64,000 nt of DNA from Fluviispira vulneris (GTDB lineage: Bacteria > Bdellovibrionota_B > Oligoflexia > Silvanigrellales > Silvanigrellaceae). Each line of letters begins with the position of its first letter. Within the stretch, counting starts at the first letter, position 1. The stretch is from the NCBI RefSeq assembly GCF_014281055.1, contig NZ_JACRSE010000005.1, positions 372,001 to 436,000 on the forward strand, read 5' to 3'. Under the pieces are notes generated by a model. The model made no database searches. It saw nothing but the letters and a program-made list of their open reading frames with translations, and was not told the DNA's origin. Positions 1 to 8,086 of the stretch are shown piece after piece. A program made the translations under genes and the position numbers.

Positions 1-482
1 TGAGTCCCATCTCTTTGAGGAAAAAATAGAATTATTTTATAAAAACTTTTAATAAAGCGAGAGACTTTTTCTTCCAAAATATTAACTGGGTCATTATCAT
101 CATCAATATTTATTTTTATGATCGGATAATCATTTCTATTAGAATAAACTTGCAAACTTGCCGATTGCCTACCTCTGATATCTGCTTTTGTAGAGTCTCC
201 CATTTTAAGAGCATGAAGTAATTTTAAATAGAGATTTTTTTCATTTGAATTTTCAAAAGCTTCCTTCATGATTTCTAAAGTATCAAGTGTTTCTAAGGTA
301 TTTCCGCATACTATAAAGTTTTTACCGATAATATGTCCCTTAACTCCATTACCTAGATTTTCTCCTGTAAACTGCTGAGCCATCTCCGAAAGCAAAATAT
401 TCACCAATACATGGAATAGCAGAACATGTGGCTATGCCAAATTCTTTATTTTCTTGGTCGTACCCCTAGGATTGAGAATGTC
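1..482 (-). pseudogene. Broken DUF1028 gene, copy A (runs off left edge)
   Basis: This stretch is a close nucleotide copy of the intact DUF1028 gene at 7349-8086. The stretch starting at 1 matches 7434 onward, and the 5' end with ATG at 482 matches the intact start at 8086. Two lesions are visible: one extra base near codon 7 (CCCCTAGG here against CCCTAAG in the intact copy) shifts the frame, and about 170 bp equivalent to roughly 7804-7973 is missing near position 370. Similarity continues past the start codon to about 535, into the end of the MFS transporter gene that precedes the intact copy. The whole transporter-DUF1028 junction was therefore duplicated and then decayed. Confidence 0.85.
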
Positions 483-576
483 ATATTAGCTCCTGTTTTT
501 TGTTTATTTTAGCTCTATGAAGAAGAAATATTAATTACAATTCATAATCCATTGGTTTTGTCTCAAAGTGAGTTCT

Positions 577-855
577 TTAACCAGCCTTATCTTTTTTCTT
601 TAATTCTTCAATTTTTTCTAGAAGCATCACTCTTGCTAATGTCTGGTAGCCAAGCCCCTTCTCTTTTCCTAGGGAAATAAGAGTTTTTATAAGATCTTCA
701 GGTAATACTATACTGATTCTTTTTCCGATTGCTTTTCTTCCTTTTTTAGGAGGAATCCATGCAGCGTCTTTTAATAGCTCATCTGTGATTTCTAGATTTT
801 CAAGCTCTTCATCTAAGTTGTAGTTTTTTTGCTTTTTCATATGCCCTCTTTTCAT
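577..855 (-). CDS. brnA: BrnA-like antitoxin
   Basis: A 92-residue protein resembling BrnA antitoxins: an acidic N-terminal half with the WIPPKKGRKAIGKRISI segment, followed by a ribbon-helix-helix-like region (VLPEDLIKTLISLGKEKGLGYQTL). BrnA neutralises the BrnT ribonuclease and usually represses its own operon. The start may be at 855 or, preferably, at 840, where an AGAGGG sits just upstream. It lies directly downstream of the toxin remnant, and the restored toxin frame would overlap its start by about 40 bases, as expected for a coupled pair. The antitoxin frame itself is undamaged. Family assignment is from recognisable motifs only. Confidence 0.75.
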   Translation of the reverse strand: MKRGHMKKQKNYNLDEELENLEITDELLKDAAWIPPKKGRKAIGKRISIVLPEDLIKTLISLGKEKGLGYQTLARVMLLEKIEELKKKDKAG

Positions 856-899
856 TGTCTCTCATGCGCCTACATGAAATTGGCCTTACTTTTTCAGTT

Positions 900-1169
900 C
901 TAATTGTGCAAATCAGAGTAAATCAGAGTAAATCCTCTTCCATCTAAAATGATACCTAATAAAATGTATCTATTTTCTCCAAAGTTGACACCGTCTGGTT
1001 CAACGATTCTACCTAAGAAAACCATTTCATTTTGAATGATAGTTTCAATTTGCTCAGGAGTTACGCCATGTTTTGAAGTCTTTTGTGAATTGCCCTCATC
1101 CCAATCAAACTCTCCATTCCAAACATTCGTAAGCCAAGTTTCAACTTCTTTATCTGAAGCAATTTGCAT
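900..1169 (-). pseudogene. brnT: BrnT-like toxin, frameshifted
   Basis: The first 83 or so residues fit the BrnT RNase toxin family: FDWDEGN at about 21-27, then KHGVTPEQIE and a glycine-rich GENRYILLG strand. The frame then ends abruptly at LIYSDLHN. Deleting one copy of a 10-bp tandem duplication at 910-929 restores a frame that continues ...TIRTEKVRPISCRRMR..., which is the conserved BrnT C-terminal pattern, and stops at 809 inside brnA. The present gene therefore lacks the C-terminal strand and Arg-rich helix and is probably inactive. The start at 1169 has a consensus Shine-Dalgarno. Confidence 0.8.
910..934. repeat. 10-bp tandem duplication inside brnT
   Basis: The unit AAATCAGAGT occurs twice in direct succession, followed by a further AAATC. 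Because 10 is not a multiple of three, the extra copy changes the reading frame of brnT. Removal of one unit gives a full-length BrnT-like frame, so this is most likely a slippage or recombination event that silenced the toxin. Confidence 0.85.
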
Positions 1170-1178
1170 CGAAAAGAA

Positions 1179-1239
1179 CCTCCTTTTTCACAGAATCAAT
1201 ATAGCATATATTTTATATATATACAATATATATAAAATA
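1179..1239 (-). promoter_or_regulatory. brnT ribosome binding site and upstream AT palindrome (likely operator)
   Basis: Read on the minus strand, AAGGAGG (1179-1185) lies 9 bases before the brnT start. Further upstream is a perfect inverted repeat of 13-bp arms, 1209-1221 and 1227-1239 (TATTTTATATATA and its complement), with a 5-base spacer. BrnTA operons are autoregulated through palindromes near the promoter, so this is a plausible BrnA operator. In such AT-rich DNA a chance palindrome is possible. Confidence 0.55.
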
Positions 1240-1289
1240 ATGAATTTATTAGTAATATTAAATGTTTAAAAACATGATTTATCTTTGAT

Positions 1290-2079
1290 TTTTAATGCAA
1301 ATACGCTGTCCATTAAGAATGTTCAACGCATCGTTTTTTTGATTTAGAAAATCCAATGGATTTGACAATTTCATCTGTTAATTTATTCAATGAATTTCTC
1401 CCAGCTTGAACAATATCATCTATTTTTTCATTTATTCTAAAAGACAAATGATTTCTCTTGAAATAACTCCACAATCTTTCTATATGATTTAATTGCGGAC
1501 TTTAGGGAGGAAAAAAGAGCAAAGTAATATTCTTCAGTAAACAATCTTGCAATTATTATGGGCACTTGAGCCATCCAATATCAAAAGTTCTTGTTTACAT
1601 CACTTTATTATTCTAGAAAATGCATTCAAAATATCAGCATATTCTTTCTTTTTAAAGCTGGCAGAAAAAGCCCCGAATCATTTTCCAGTATCAATATTTA
1701 TTGTTCCGTATATCCAAGAATTTAAAATGCAATGTTTAATCTTATACTCAGGGCGAACACCTTTTGGACTCCAAATTCCTGACGTGATTGTCTTTTGCCC
1801 ATAACTTGTTTCTTCTTGGTAATATTGAATAATTTTTTTATCTGGATGTTCTCTCTTGACCTTTTCTATTACTTTAGGAAAGTTTTTTCTGCATCCTGCA
1901 ATGACTTCTGGATCATTTTTAACGTGCACTGGTCTCAGTTTGACTTTTCTTAAACCTATTTTCTTACAAAACGAATAAATGCCAGATCTACTAAACTTCT
2001 TGCCATTATTCTTAAGTATAAGATTTTTAATAATTTCAACATGAACAACTTTTGCTTGAGATTCTTGAGAACTTTGCAA
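1290..2079 (-). pseudogene. IS630-type transposase remnant
   Basis: Translated fragments in order match an IS630/Tc1-like DDE transposase: a helix-turn-helix-like part (SRSGIYSFCKKIGLRKVK), the first catalytic block (YYQEETSYGQ, with Glu where the family usually has Asp) and WSPKGVRPEY. These are followed by TINIDTG, LLILDGSSAHNN (second Asp) and LNHIERLWSYFK (third acidic residue). A TGA at about 1678 replaces a codon after NIDTGK, and further stops break the C-terminal half. The N-terminal DNA-binding part is missing upstream of 2079. No terminal inverted repeats or target duplication could be recognised. Confidence 0.8.
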
Positions 2080-2128
2080 TGAACATTAATATATTTGACA
2101 AATGATTAACATGAATTTTTTTACCAAT

Positions 2129-2227
2129 GGAATTATTTTATAAAAACTTTTAATAAAACGAGTGACTTTTTCTTCCAAAACATTAACTGGGTCATTATCA
2201 ACAATATTTATTTTAAGGTGGCGGATA
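2129..2227 (-). pseudogene. Short DUF1028 gene fragment, copy C
   Basis: About 100 bp closely match positions 27-125 of broken copy A and the corresponding part of the intact gene near 7460-7560, including GAATTATTTTATAAAA and TCTTCCAAAA. Only this piece of the gene's 3' part is present, so it cannot be functional. It sits immediately beyond the truncated end of the IS630 transposase remnant, which suggests that the element inserted in or recombined through a former copy. Confidence 0.8.
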
Positions 2228-2273
2228 AAAAAAAAGATCAATTAAAGATAATGAATAATAAAAAAAATTGAAA

Positions 2274-3194
2274 CTATATAACGCTCACTTTGGTCGATAC
2301 AGAATTTTTGTTGGCATGCATAACATAATTTATAAGAGGGAAGAAAAAATGTTTTGATCTAATTTCAATTGAGTCAAGTGGGTTTAAAGAGCTAATAGAG
2401 TCTCGACTCGATTTTGTTGCTCCATAAAAGACATAGTGAACTTGATCCGGAACACATAGCTGGGGATTTGAAAAAAGCATTTCCTCATAATCGACAATTG
2501 ATTTACTTAAATAATTGCAGCCTGTCTTCATACTTTCCCACCAAAGCTTTTTGTTGGCTCGACTTATTTTAACTGAAATATCAATTTCAGATGCCGGGTT
2601 GCCCAAAATGATTTCTGTATGTACACAACTATCTCTTAACTTTGAGTATCCCAATAAAGACTTATTTTCGTGTGTCATTTTATGATCGGACACATCATTT
2701 CCTAAAGTATAGCCCAGACGTTTTATCTCCCCACTCGGAGTTACCCAATAAATGATCACCATTTCAGCTTCTTCAGAAAGACTTAATGCGTTTTGTGAAT
2801 TAATTATAGGTTCTAGATGTGTTTTTAGTGTCGTACCATTTCCTTTAAAAAACCACTCCACAGGCGATGTATGTTGCTGAACTTCAATTGTGCTGTCTTG
2901 TTTTTTCGTATTTCCAAATCCGCTGACCATCGCCTGGAGATAATTAGGTGGTCGAAAAGGCACTAAAAAGTCTTTTAGCGTCCAAAGTTCCTCATTACTA
3001 CAAGTGCTCTGAAGACACTGGGAAAAGAAATTACTTAAGGTAATTTTCCTATAATGAGCTTTTAATAAAGCTTCATGTAAAGTCATTGGCTCATTAATCC
3101 AATTAGGCTGCTTTACATTGCTTGCCCAAATAACAATGCGCGGCTGTCCCTTTACCAAAACATTAACACAGCGAGTTAATTCTTGCGTGAGCAT
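2274..3194 (-). CDS. GguC/AraD1-like protein of the fumarylacetoacetate hydrolase superfamily
   Basis: The 306 residues show a weak N-terminal part and a recognisable FAH-like core: an acidic EEAEMVI strand, where FAH enzymes bind a divalent metal, then LGYTLGNDVSDH and GYSKLRDSCVHTEIILG. This order matches the GguC/AraD1 branch, thought to act on sugar-acid or keto-acid type substrates; the substrate here is unknown. It is the last gene of a three-gene minus-strand cassette: its start overlaps the end of the EamA transporter by 19 bases and is preceded by GGGGA. Its neighbours suggest a role in making or trimming a small exported compound. Metal-dependent lyase or hydrolase activity is inference. 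Confidence 0.6.
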   Translation of the reverse strand: MLTQELTRCVNVLVKGQPRIVIWASNVKQPNWINEPMTLHEALLKAHYRKITLSNFFSQCLQSTCSNEELWTLKDFLVPFRPPNYLQAMVSGFGNTKKQDSTIEVQQHTSPVEWFFKGNGTTLKTHLEPIINSQNALSLSEEAEMVIIYWVTPSGEIKRLGYTLGNDVSDHKMTHENKSLLGYSKLRDSCVHTEIILGNPASEIDISVKISRANKKLWWESMKTGCNYLSKSIVDYEEMLFSNPQLCVPDQVHYVFYGATKSSRDSISSLNPLDSIEIRSKHFFFPLINYVMHANKNSVSTKVSVI

Positions 3195-4060
3195 AAAATT
3201 ATCCCCAACACAATAAATATTGCACTTATGTAATGATATGAGTGCATTTGTTGATTTAAAAACAAAATACTTAAAATTGCCGCAGATAAAGGTACTAAGT
3301 GAGTGAATATTTCACCTCGAGTTGCACCTATTGCTGCAATTCCTTTACTCCAGAAAAGATATGAAAGCCAGGATGGGAAAATGACCAGAAATAGTATCCC
3401 CATAATGTTTCCCAATGTTGGCAAAAAGGTCAATACAGTTGAACTTTTTGAAATCACTTCATAACCTGTGATAGGAACGAGTATAATTGCTGCTATAACT
3501 GCTGAGATCATGACAAAACTATTACCAGCAATCAGTTTATTTTTTATTCTTAAAAATGAGCAATAGAAAGCCCAACTGATTGCTGAACCCATTGCCCAAA
3601 TATCGCCTGAATTAATTTTTGAAAGCTGGGATAGTTCGGTAATTTTTCCGTTTAGAACAAGGTATAAAACACCAAACGAACTTAAAATGACTCCAACAAT
3701 ATTCAATCTTGAAATAAAGTCTTTAAAAACAAAACGATTAAGAAATAACACTAATGCAGGAGTTGCAGACAGATAAATAGCAGCATTAATTGGTTGTGTG
3801 GATTTAAGTCCTATGTATAAACATAACGGAAATAAAACTTGACCAAAGACTGCTAAAAAGAAGATATTTCGAAAATCTTTTTTTATTAATTTAAAATCAT
3901 TTCGAATTCTTTGAAAGTAAAGACCAAGAAGTAGAATTGCTGTTAATGTCCATCTTAATTGACTTAATATAATTGGGTTAATATTTTCAACTAAAATGTC
4001 TCCAACAACATAATTAGCTCCCCAAAATATAGCTGCAAGGCTTAAGAATGCGTAGCCCAT
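3176..4060 (-). CDS. EamA-family (DMT superfamily) transporter
   Basis: A 294-residue, very hydrophobic protein with about ten membrane segments in two EamA repeats. It opens with AAIFWGANYVVGDIL and ends with a short basic tail (CSRKN). EamA proteins export metabolites such as amino acids or their derivatives, or import sugars. The gene starts one base after the stop of the preceding beta-helix gene, with its Shine-Dalgarno (GAGGTAGG) inside that gene, so the two are translationally linked. An exporter for the product of the flanking enzymes is the simplest reading; no substrate can be read from the sequence. Confidence 0.85.
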   Translation of the reverse strand: MGYAFLSLAAIFWGANYVVGDILVENINPIILSQLRWTLTAILLLGLYFQRIRNDFKLIKKDFRNIFFLAVFGQVLFPLCLYIGLKSTQPINAAIYLSATPALVLFLNRFVFKDFISRLNIVGVILSSFGVLYLVLNGKITELSQLSKINSGDIWAMGSAISWAFYCSFLRIKNKLIAGNSFVMISAVIAAIILVPITGYEVISKSSTVLTFLPTLGNIMGILFLVIFPSWLSYLFWSKGIAAIGATRGEIFTHLVPLSAAILSILFLNQQMHSYHYISAIFIVLGIILCSRKN

Positions 4061-4061
4061 G

Positions 4062-5582
4062 TTAACCTACCTCACTTTCGTTGACCAGGTGATTTCGTGC
4101 AAAGCCTGATACGATCAATGAAGGTGGTACTGACATGTTAGTTACTTTCTTACTTTCAACTCGTTTCTTAAGTAAAAGAATCGTCTCTTGGCCACTGAAC
4201 TGATCATCAACAATATCAAAAGCACTTTCGCGTGAAACGGCCAGGATCGCATCGATCAGATTTGGATTGAGGCATCCTACAAAAATATGTCCTCCTGGAA
4301 TCAATACTCGGTCAGCTTCATCTATGCGCTTTTTTATTGATGTGATATTATTGTCAGCGTCTATTTTGCGATGAAAGACAAAATCGTAACCATTTGTCTT
4401 CTGGCTAAAAGGATTTCTATGTGCGTTTACAAATGGCAAGGTTATTCCATTATATTCTGAACGCAATCGTGCTTTTGTACTTCCTGTGTTTTTCACTTTT
4501 TGTAATATAAATGGGATTCTGTTTCGCCTATTTGAAAGAATATCAACAGAATGACCATACTTTAGGGCAAGCTCCGTTTCATTTCCTACAGTTGGATTTA
4601 TGTCCAGTATTTTGAGGTTCTTGGTAGATTGATTTCCTAAAAACATTTTAAAAATAGCTAATGATTCACTCTCTTGACTTAATTGCCATTTTCTATAGCA
4701 ATTAAGCCACCGTGACTGAACCTTTGTCCAATCAGAAATGGAAAGCACCTCTTCAAAAGAGGGTTTTAGAAGTTCTAAGAGTGCCGCTTTGTATGGTAAA
4801 TATTGAATTACTTTACCAAAATTACCTGTAATAGAATAATCGCTTACCCAGGTATTTACGAAACTTCTCGTTGCAACAATTGATGCTTTCCCGACGTAAT
4901 CTGCGTCCCAACCCATCATTGCCTCTCGCCCAATCCAAGAATATTCCGATAAATGAATAGATGGCATATGAGTCATGCCGACCGTTCTAGAGCCAACAGA
5001 AGGGCGACCATAAGGATTATGATCTTGCTTTAATAGGCTTGCACCTGGAGATAGCCATGCGTAATCATCAATTCGTAAATTACCACCAGCATTCATTGCA
5101 ACACCTTTGCCGAATCTGATATATTTTCCAATCTTAATTTTTGGCAATTCACTTGCAGCCATTGAAAGATGATGATCCGCATGAGGATGGCTAAAATAGG
5201 AACCATTTTCAAAGTGGGTGGGTAAAATTATATGCTCTCCCTTTCCCTCTTGTATTAAAAGAGGCGCACCGCTTGTATCAATTTGAAAATGATCGTCAGA
5301 CATCTTAAGATTTTGACTAAGTTTTGCAAACGAGTTTTTCACTTGATGCGCGAAATCGATTTCGTCAGAACAAGTGGAAATTTTTTTTGATTCTTTTCTA
5401 AGATTTTTTAATGTTTTTGAATATTGAAAAATTGGAATTGCAGAATGCTCCTGCGATTCTTCACTAAGAAGGCAACACTCTAGTTTTCCGATACCATTTT
5501 GAAATGTGCCGTCGAACACTGTGGTTATTCTCACATCCTGATCTTTTAAAGAATCGAATTCAAAATCTTCTACAATACTCAT
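4062..5582 (-). CDS. Left-handed beta-helix (LbH) acyltransferase-like / methyltransferase-like fusion
   Basis: The 506 residues split into an N-terminal region of unknown fold (about 1-150), hexapeptide-like turns typical of left-handed beta-helix acyltransferases (about 155-260) and an uncharacterised helical linker. The turns are visible around KIKIGKYIRFGKGVAMNAGG, IDDYAWLSPGASL, SEYSWIGREAMM and KASIVATRSFV. The C-terminal part (about 320-480) resembles a SAM-dependent methyltransferase: ILDINPTVGNETELALKYG as a motif-I-like loop and ADRVLIPGGHIFVGCL as the usual late strand. Histidines in HFENGSYFSHPHADHH are striking. The GxGxG loop is degenerate, so methyl transfer is uncertain. It is the first gene of the cassette. 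I do not recognise a characterised homologue. Confidence 0.5.
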   Translation of the reverse strand: MSIVEDFEFDSLKDQDVRITTVFDGTFQNGIGKLECCLLSEESQEHSAIPIFQYSKTLKNLRKESKKISTCSDEIDFAHQVKNSFAKLSQNLKMSDDHFQIDTSGAPLLIQEGKGEHIILPTHFENGSYFSHPHADHHLSMAASELPKIKIGKYIRFGKGVAMNAGGNLRIDDYAWLSPGASLLKQDHNPYGRPSVGSRTVGMTHMPSIHLSEYSWIGREAMMGWDADYVGKASIVATRSFVNTWVSDYSITGNFGKVIQYLPYKAALLELLKPSFEEVLSISDWTKVQSRWLNCYRKWQLSQESESLAIFKMFLGNQSTKNLKILDINPTVGNETELALKYGHSVDILSNRRNRIPFILQKVKNTGSTKARLRSEYNGITLPFVNAHRNPFSQKTNGYDFVFHRKIDADNNITSIKKRIDEADRVLIPGGHIFVGCLNPNLIDAILAVSRESAFDIVDDQFSGQETILLLKKRVESKKVTNMSVPPSLIVSGFARNHLVNESEVG

Positions 5583-6029
5583 ATATTCTTCCCAAGTGTA
5601 TAAATATTCTTAAGATATTTAATATTATCTTCTTTATTTGATAATAAATAATTATGTTAAATATTTTCATTATTTATTATTATAATTTTAAATATCAGTT
5701 ATATTTTTAGAGTTAAAATCTAATTTTTTTCTAAAAATGAAGTTTTTTATTTCTTTTCCAGCAGCTCTACACTCCTATAGTTAAAAATTACTTTAAGAAA
5801 TATAAGTGTTAAATATTTTTAAATATGTTCAAAATAATATAATAATATTTTAAAATAATTTTTTATAATTCATCTAATCTAAAATGTTAAAAATATCCTT
5901 ATTAATAATAAAAAAGAACATTTTCTATTATTAATAAAAAATATTAATTGCAAATATTTTAGGATACCAAAACCGTAAATTTACAAGAATTTTATAAATA
6001 ACTATAATAATTAAAAATATATTGTAAAA

Positions 6030-6125
6030 GCAATTTTCTTCAGTACAACAATCTTGCAATTTTTATGGGCATTAGAGCCATCCAATATAATTAGTATATT
6101 GTTTCTTCTTGGTAATTTTGCAATT
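6030..6125 (-). mobile_element. Second IS630-type remnant, internally deleted
   Basis: The stretch matches the first remnant in two blocks. One block resembles about 1530-1577 (the part encoding LDGSSAHNNCKI, with AATCTTGCAAT and GAGCCATCCAATAT). The second resembles about 1804-1825 (TGTTTCTTCTTGGTAAT). About 225 bp that separate these blocks in the first remnant are missing. It is too short to encode anything and is a fossil of the same element family. Confidence 0.75.
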
Positions 6126-6314
6126 TACTTCATCTCTTCAGTGTGTGCATTTTGTTTAAGATTTATAACATCATTATCTTTGTCGAAGAATAATATTCTG
6201 ATGATACTCTAATCTAAACCAGTATTGTTAAATATAAAATAATTTTTAATTTACTAAGTGATTTGCATTATAATTAAAAAAAATCTATACGTTTTCCTAA
6301 CTCAGTAACAACCT

Positions 6315-6331
6315 GATAACCACTGGTTATC
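6315..6331. promoter_or_regulatory. 17-bp palindrome overlapping a ribosome binding site (possible operator)
   Basis: GATAACCA-C-TGGTTATC is a perfect inverted repeat of 8-bp arms around one base. GGAGG at 6332-6336 follows immediately, with an ATG at 6340. It is more G+C rich than its surroundings and sits upstream of the EamA pseudogene. This is the shape of an operator for a dimeric repressor; no cognate regulator gene lies next to it. Confidence 0.45.
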
Positions 6332-6420
6332 GGAGGTAGCATGAAATTAGATTTTAACAGACAAACAAATAGGCGTGTCTGATGCAGAGAACGTTGCATA
6401 GGGAGAAATGATAAATAGAC

Positions 6421-7266
6421 GCGATATTTTATGCCTTTGTCTCAGCAATGGGAAACACTTCAAACTCTCTTATAAGCACGCAAGTTCTTAGATTCAAGAG
6501 TTTGTCTGCGGGGAGTGTTGCTTTGGTGAGCCTTGTTCCAGCTTTTTTTATTTCACTGGTATGGAGTATTCAATTTTGGAATTCTTTAACATTGGTCATT
6601 CTTAGCCTGATGGTTTTAAAGAACACGTTGTATGGTGTTGCGTTTTATTTGAGATTTCGTGGACTTTCGCACTTGGGAGGTTTCTAGGGATCGCTGTTGG
6701 CCGCAAGTCAGCCCGTTTTAGTGAGTGTTTTGTCGTTAGGTGTTTTAGGTGAACATCTTCTAATGAAACAATGGTTTGCAGTCGCGCTGATCACAGTCGC
6801 TTTATTAGCCCCTGCAAGGTTTGAAAAGGGCAAGCATACTGACATCCTAAATTTCGCCCTTGTTCCCGCTCTCTTGTTATCCATCGTCATAGTGATTGAC
6901 CGATGGATTTTGGTGAATTCTCTTAGCCCGCTAGAGTTCTTTGTTCTAGATAAAGCTATCTTGTTTCCAGTTGTCGTTCTCACGCTTGTTTTATCTGGTC
7001 AGCACCAACTCAAATGGACAGCTCCAGCAAAATTGAAAAGCTCAACCTGGTTTTGGATATGTGCTCTCGGACTGACTTGGGGATTGGCTTCATACACATA
7101 TGGGGTGTCGTTAGCGGGAGAAAAAACAGCATTGGTGACCATGATTCGCAACTTAGCTTACTCAGCGGCAGCTCTAGGAAGTGCTTTGCTATTTGGCGAG
7201 CAACTCAGTAAATCACGAATCTTGAGTTTAGTTTTAGTTGTTTCAGCTTGCGCTATAGCAATTTAG
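6421..7266 (+). pseudogene. EamA-family transporter with in-frame amber stop
   Basis: One continuous frame reads as a DMT/EamA permease from YAFVSAMGNTSNSLIST to VVSACAIAI, but TAG at 6685-6687 interrupts it after RFRGLSHLGGF. The frame resumes in phase with SLLAASQPVLVSVLSLGVLGE, a typical EamA stretch. The N-terminus also looks damaged: a good start (ATG at 6407 behind GGGAG, reading MINRRDI) is one frame out from the coding frame. G+C content is higher than in the flanking DNA. Unless the amber codon is suppressed, it is non-functional. The part from TTG at 6697 could still be translated as a half-transporter, but this is unlikely to be useful. Confidence 0.75.
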
Positions 7267-7348
7267 CTTCAACATAGCAGCTTTTGTTCTTTATCTTTTA
7301 ATGTGTTTAATAACCCCAATCGACTTAACGAATTGAAGTTAAAATTTT

Positions 7349-8086
7349 TCATATGTGGAAATTTCGAACACGAACATTTTTCTTAAATTCAGTAAATATT
7401 TTTTCTTCTATACTGTCGGGCTCTGGTATCGACTGAGTCCCATCTCTTTGAGGAAAAAATGGGATTATTTTATAAAAGCTTTTAATAAAATTCGAAACTT
7501 TCTCTTCCAAAATTCTGACTGGGTTTATATCATCATCAATATTTATCTTAATGATAGGATAATCATTTTTAAAAGAATAAACATGCAAACCTGCCGATTG
7601 TCTACCTCTAATATCTGCTTTTGTTGAGTCTCCCATTTTAAGGGCATGAAGTAGTTTTAAATAAAGGTGTTTTTCATTTGATTTTTCAAAAGCTTCCTTC
7701 ATTATTTCTAAAGTTTGGAGATCTTCTAAAGTATTTCCGCAAGCTATAAAATTTTTCCCAATAATATGACCCTTCACTCCATTACCTAGATTCTCTCCTG
7801 TATAACAAGCCATTAATCCACAATTTGAAATTATTGCAATTTGTCTTTTTTGTATGAGTTCATCCGATTGCTTTAATTTAGCGATAATTTCATTTGGAGT
7901 TACTCCGTCTTTTAAATAATGAATTGATTTTAATCCATTATAGGGATTGCATGATCCTTGCGCTGCTATAACGCCTGCTGAGCCATCACCAAATGCAAAA
8001 TATTCACCTATACATGGAATAGCAGAACATGTGGCTATGCCAAATTCTTTATTTTCTTGGTCGTACCCTAAGATTGAGAATGTCAT
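7349..8086 (-). CDS. DUF1028 family protein, putative Ntn-type hydrolase
   Basis: The 245 residues match the DUF1028 family: MTFSILGYDQENKEFGIATC at the N-terminus, GSAGVIAAQGSCNPYNG, GLMACYTGENLGNGVKGHI, and GRQSAGLHVYSF. DUF1028 is placed in the N-terminal-nucleophile hydrolase clan; Thr2 would be the nucleophile after Met removal (inference). The natural substrate of the family is not established. The start overlaps the stop of the upstream transporter gene as ATGA, so it is the last gene of a coupled operon. Two broken relatives lie at 1-482 and 2129-2227. Confidence 0.8.
   Translation of the reverse strand: MTFSILGYDQENKEFGIATCSAIPCIGEYFAFGDGSAGVIAAQGSCNPYNGLKSIHYLKDGVTPNEIIAKLKQSDELIQKRQIAIISNCGLMACYTGENLGNGVKGHIIGKNFIACGNTLEDLQTLEIMKEAFEKSNEKHLYLKLLHALKMGDSTKADIRGRQSAGLHVYSFKNDYPIIKINIDDDINPVRILEEKVSNFIKSFYKIIPFFPQRDGTQSIPEPDSIEEKIFTEFKKNVRVRNFHI

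Larger units (their letters stand above)
5583..6406. other. AT-rich gap without an intact gene
   Basis: About 820 bases, extremely A+T rich, between the divergently oriented beta-helix gene and the EamA pseudogene. It holds the upstream region of the beta-helix operon, an IS630 remnant (6030-6125), a 17-bp palindrome (6315-6331) and a 13-codon frame (MKLDFNRQTNRRV) starting at 6340 behind a GGAGG. I see no other coding frame, RNA gene or repeat in it. Confidence 0.6.

Noticed and set aside
1547-1804. Plus-strand open frame in the first IS630 remnant
   Set aside because: The minus strand encodes the transposase motifs; the plus frame is its shadow.
6697-7266. Independent half-size transporter starting at TTG 6697
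   Set aside because: The upstream half is in the same frame and completes the EamA fold; a single gene with a nonsense codon explains it better.
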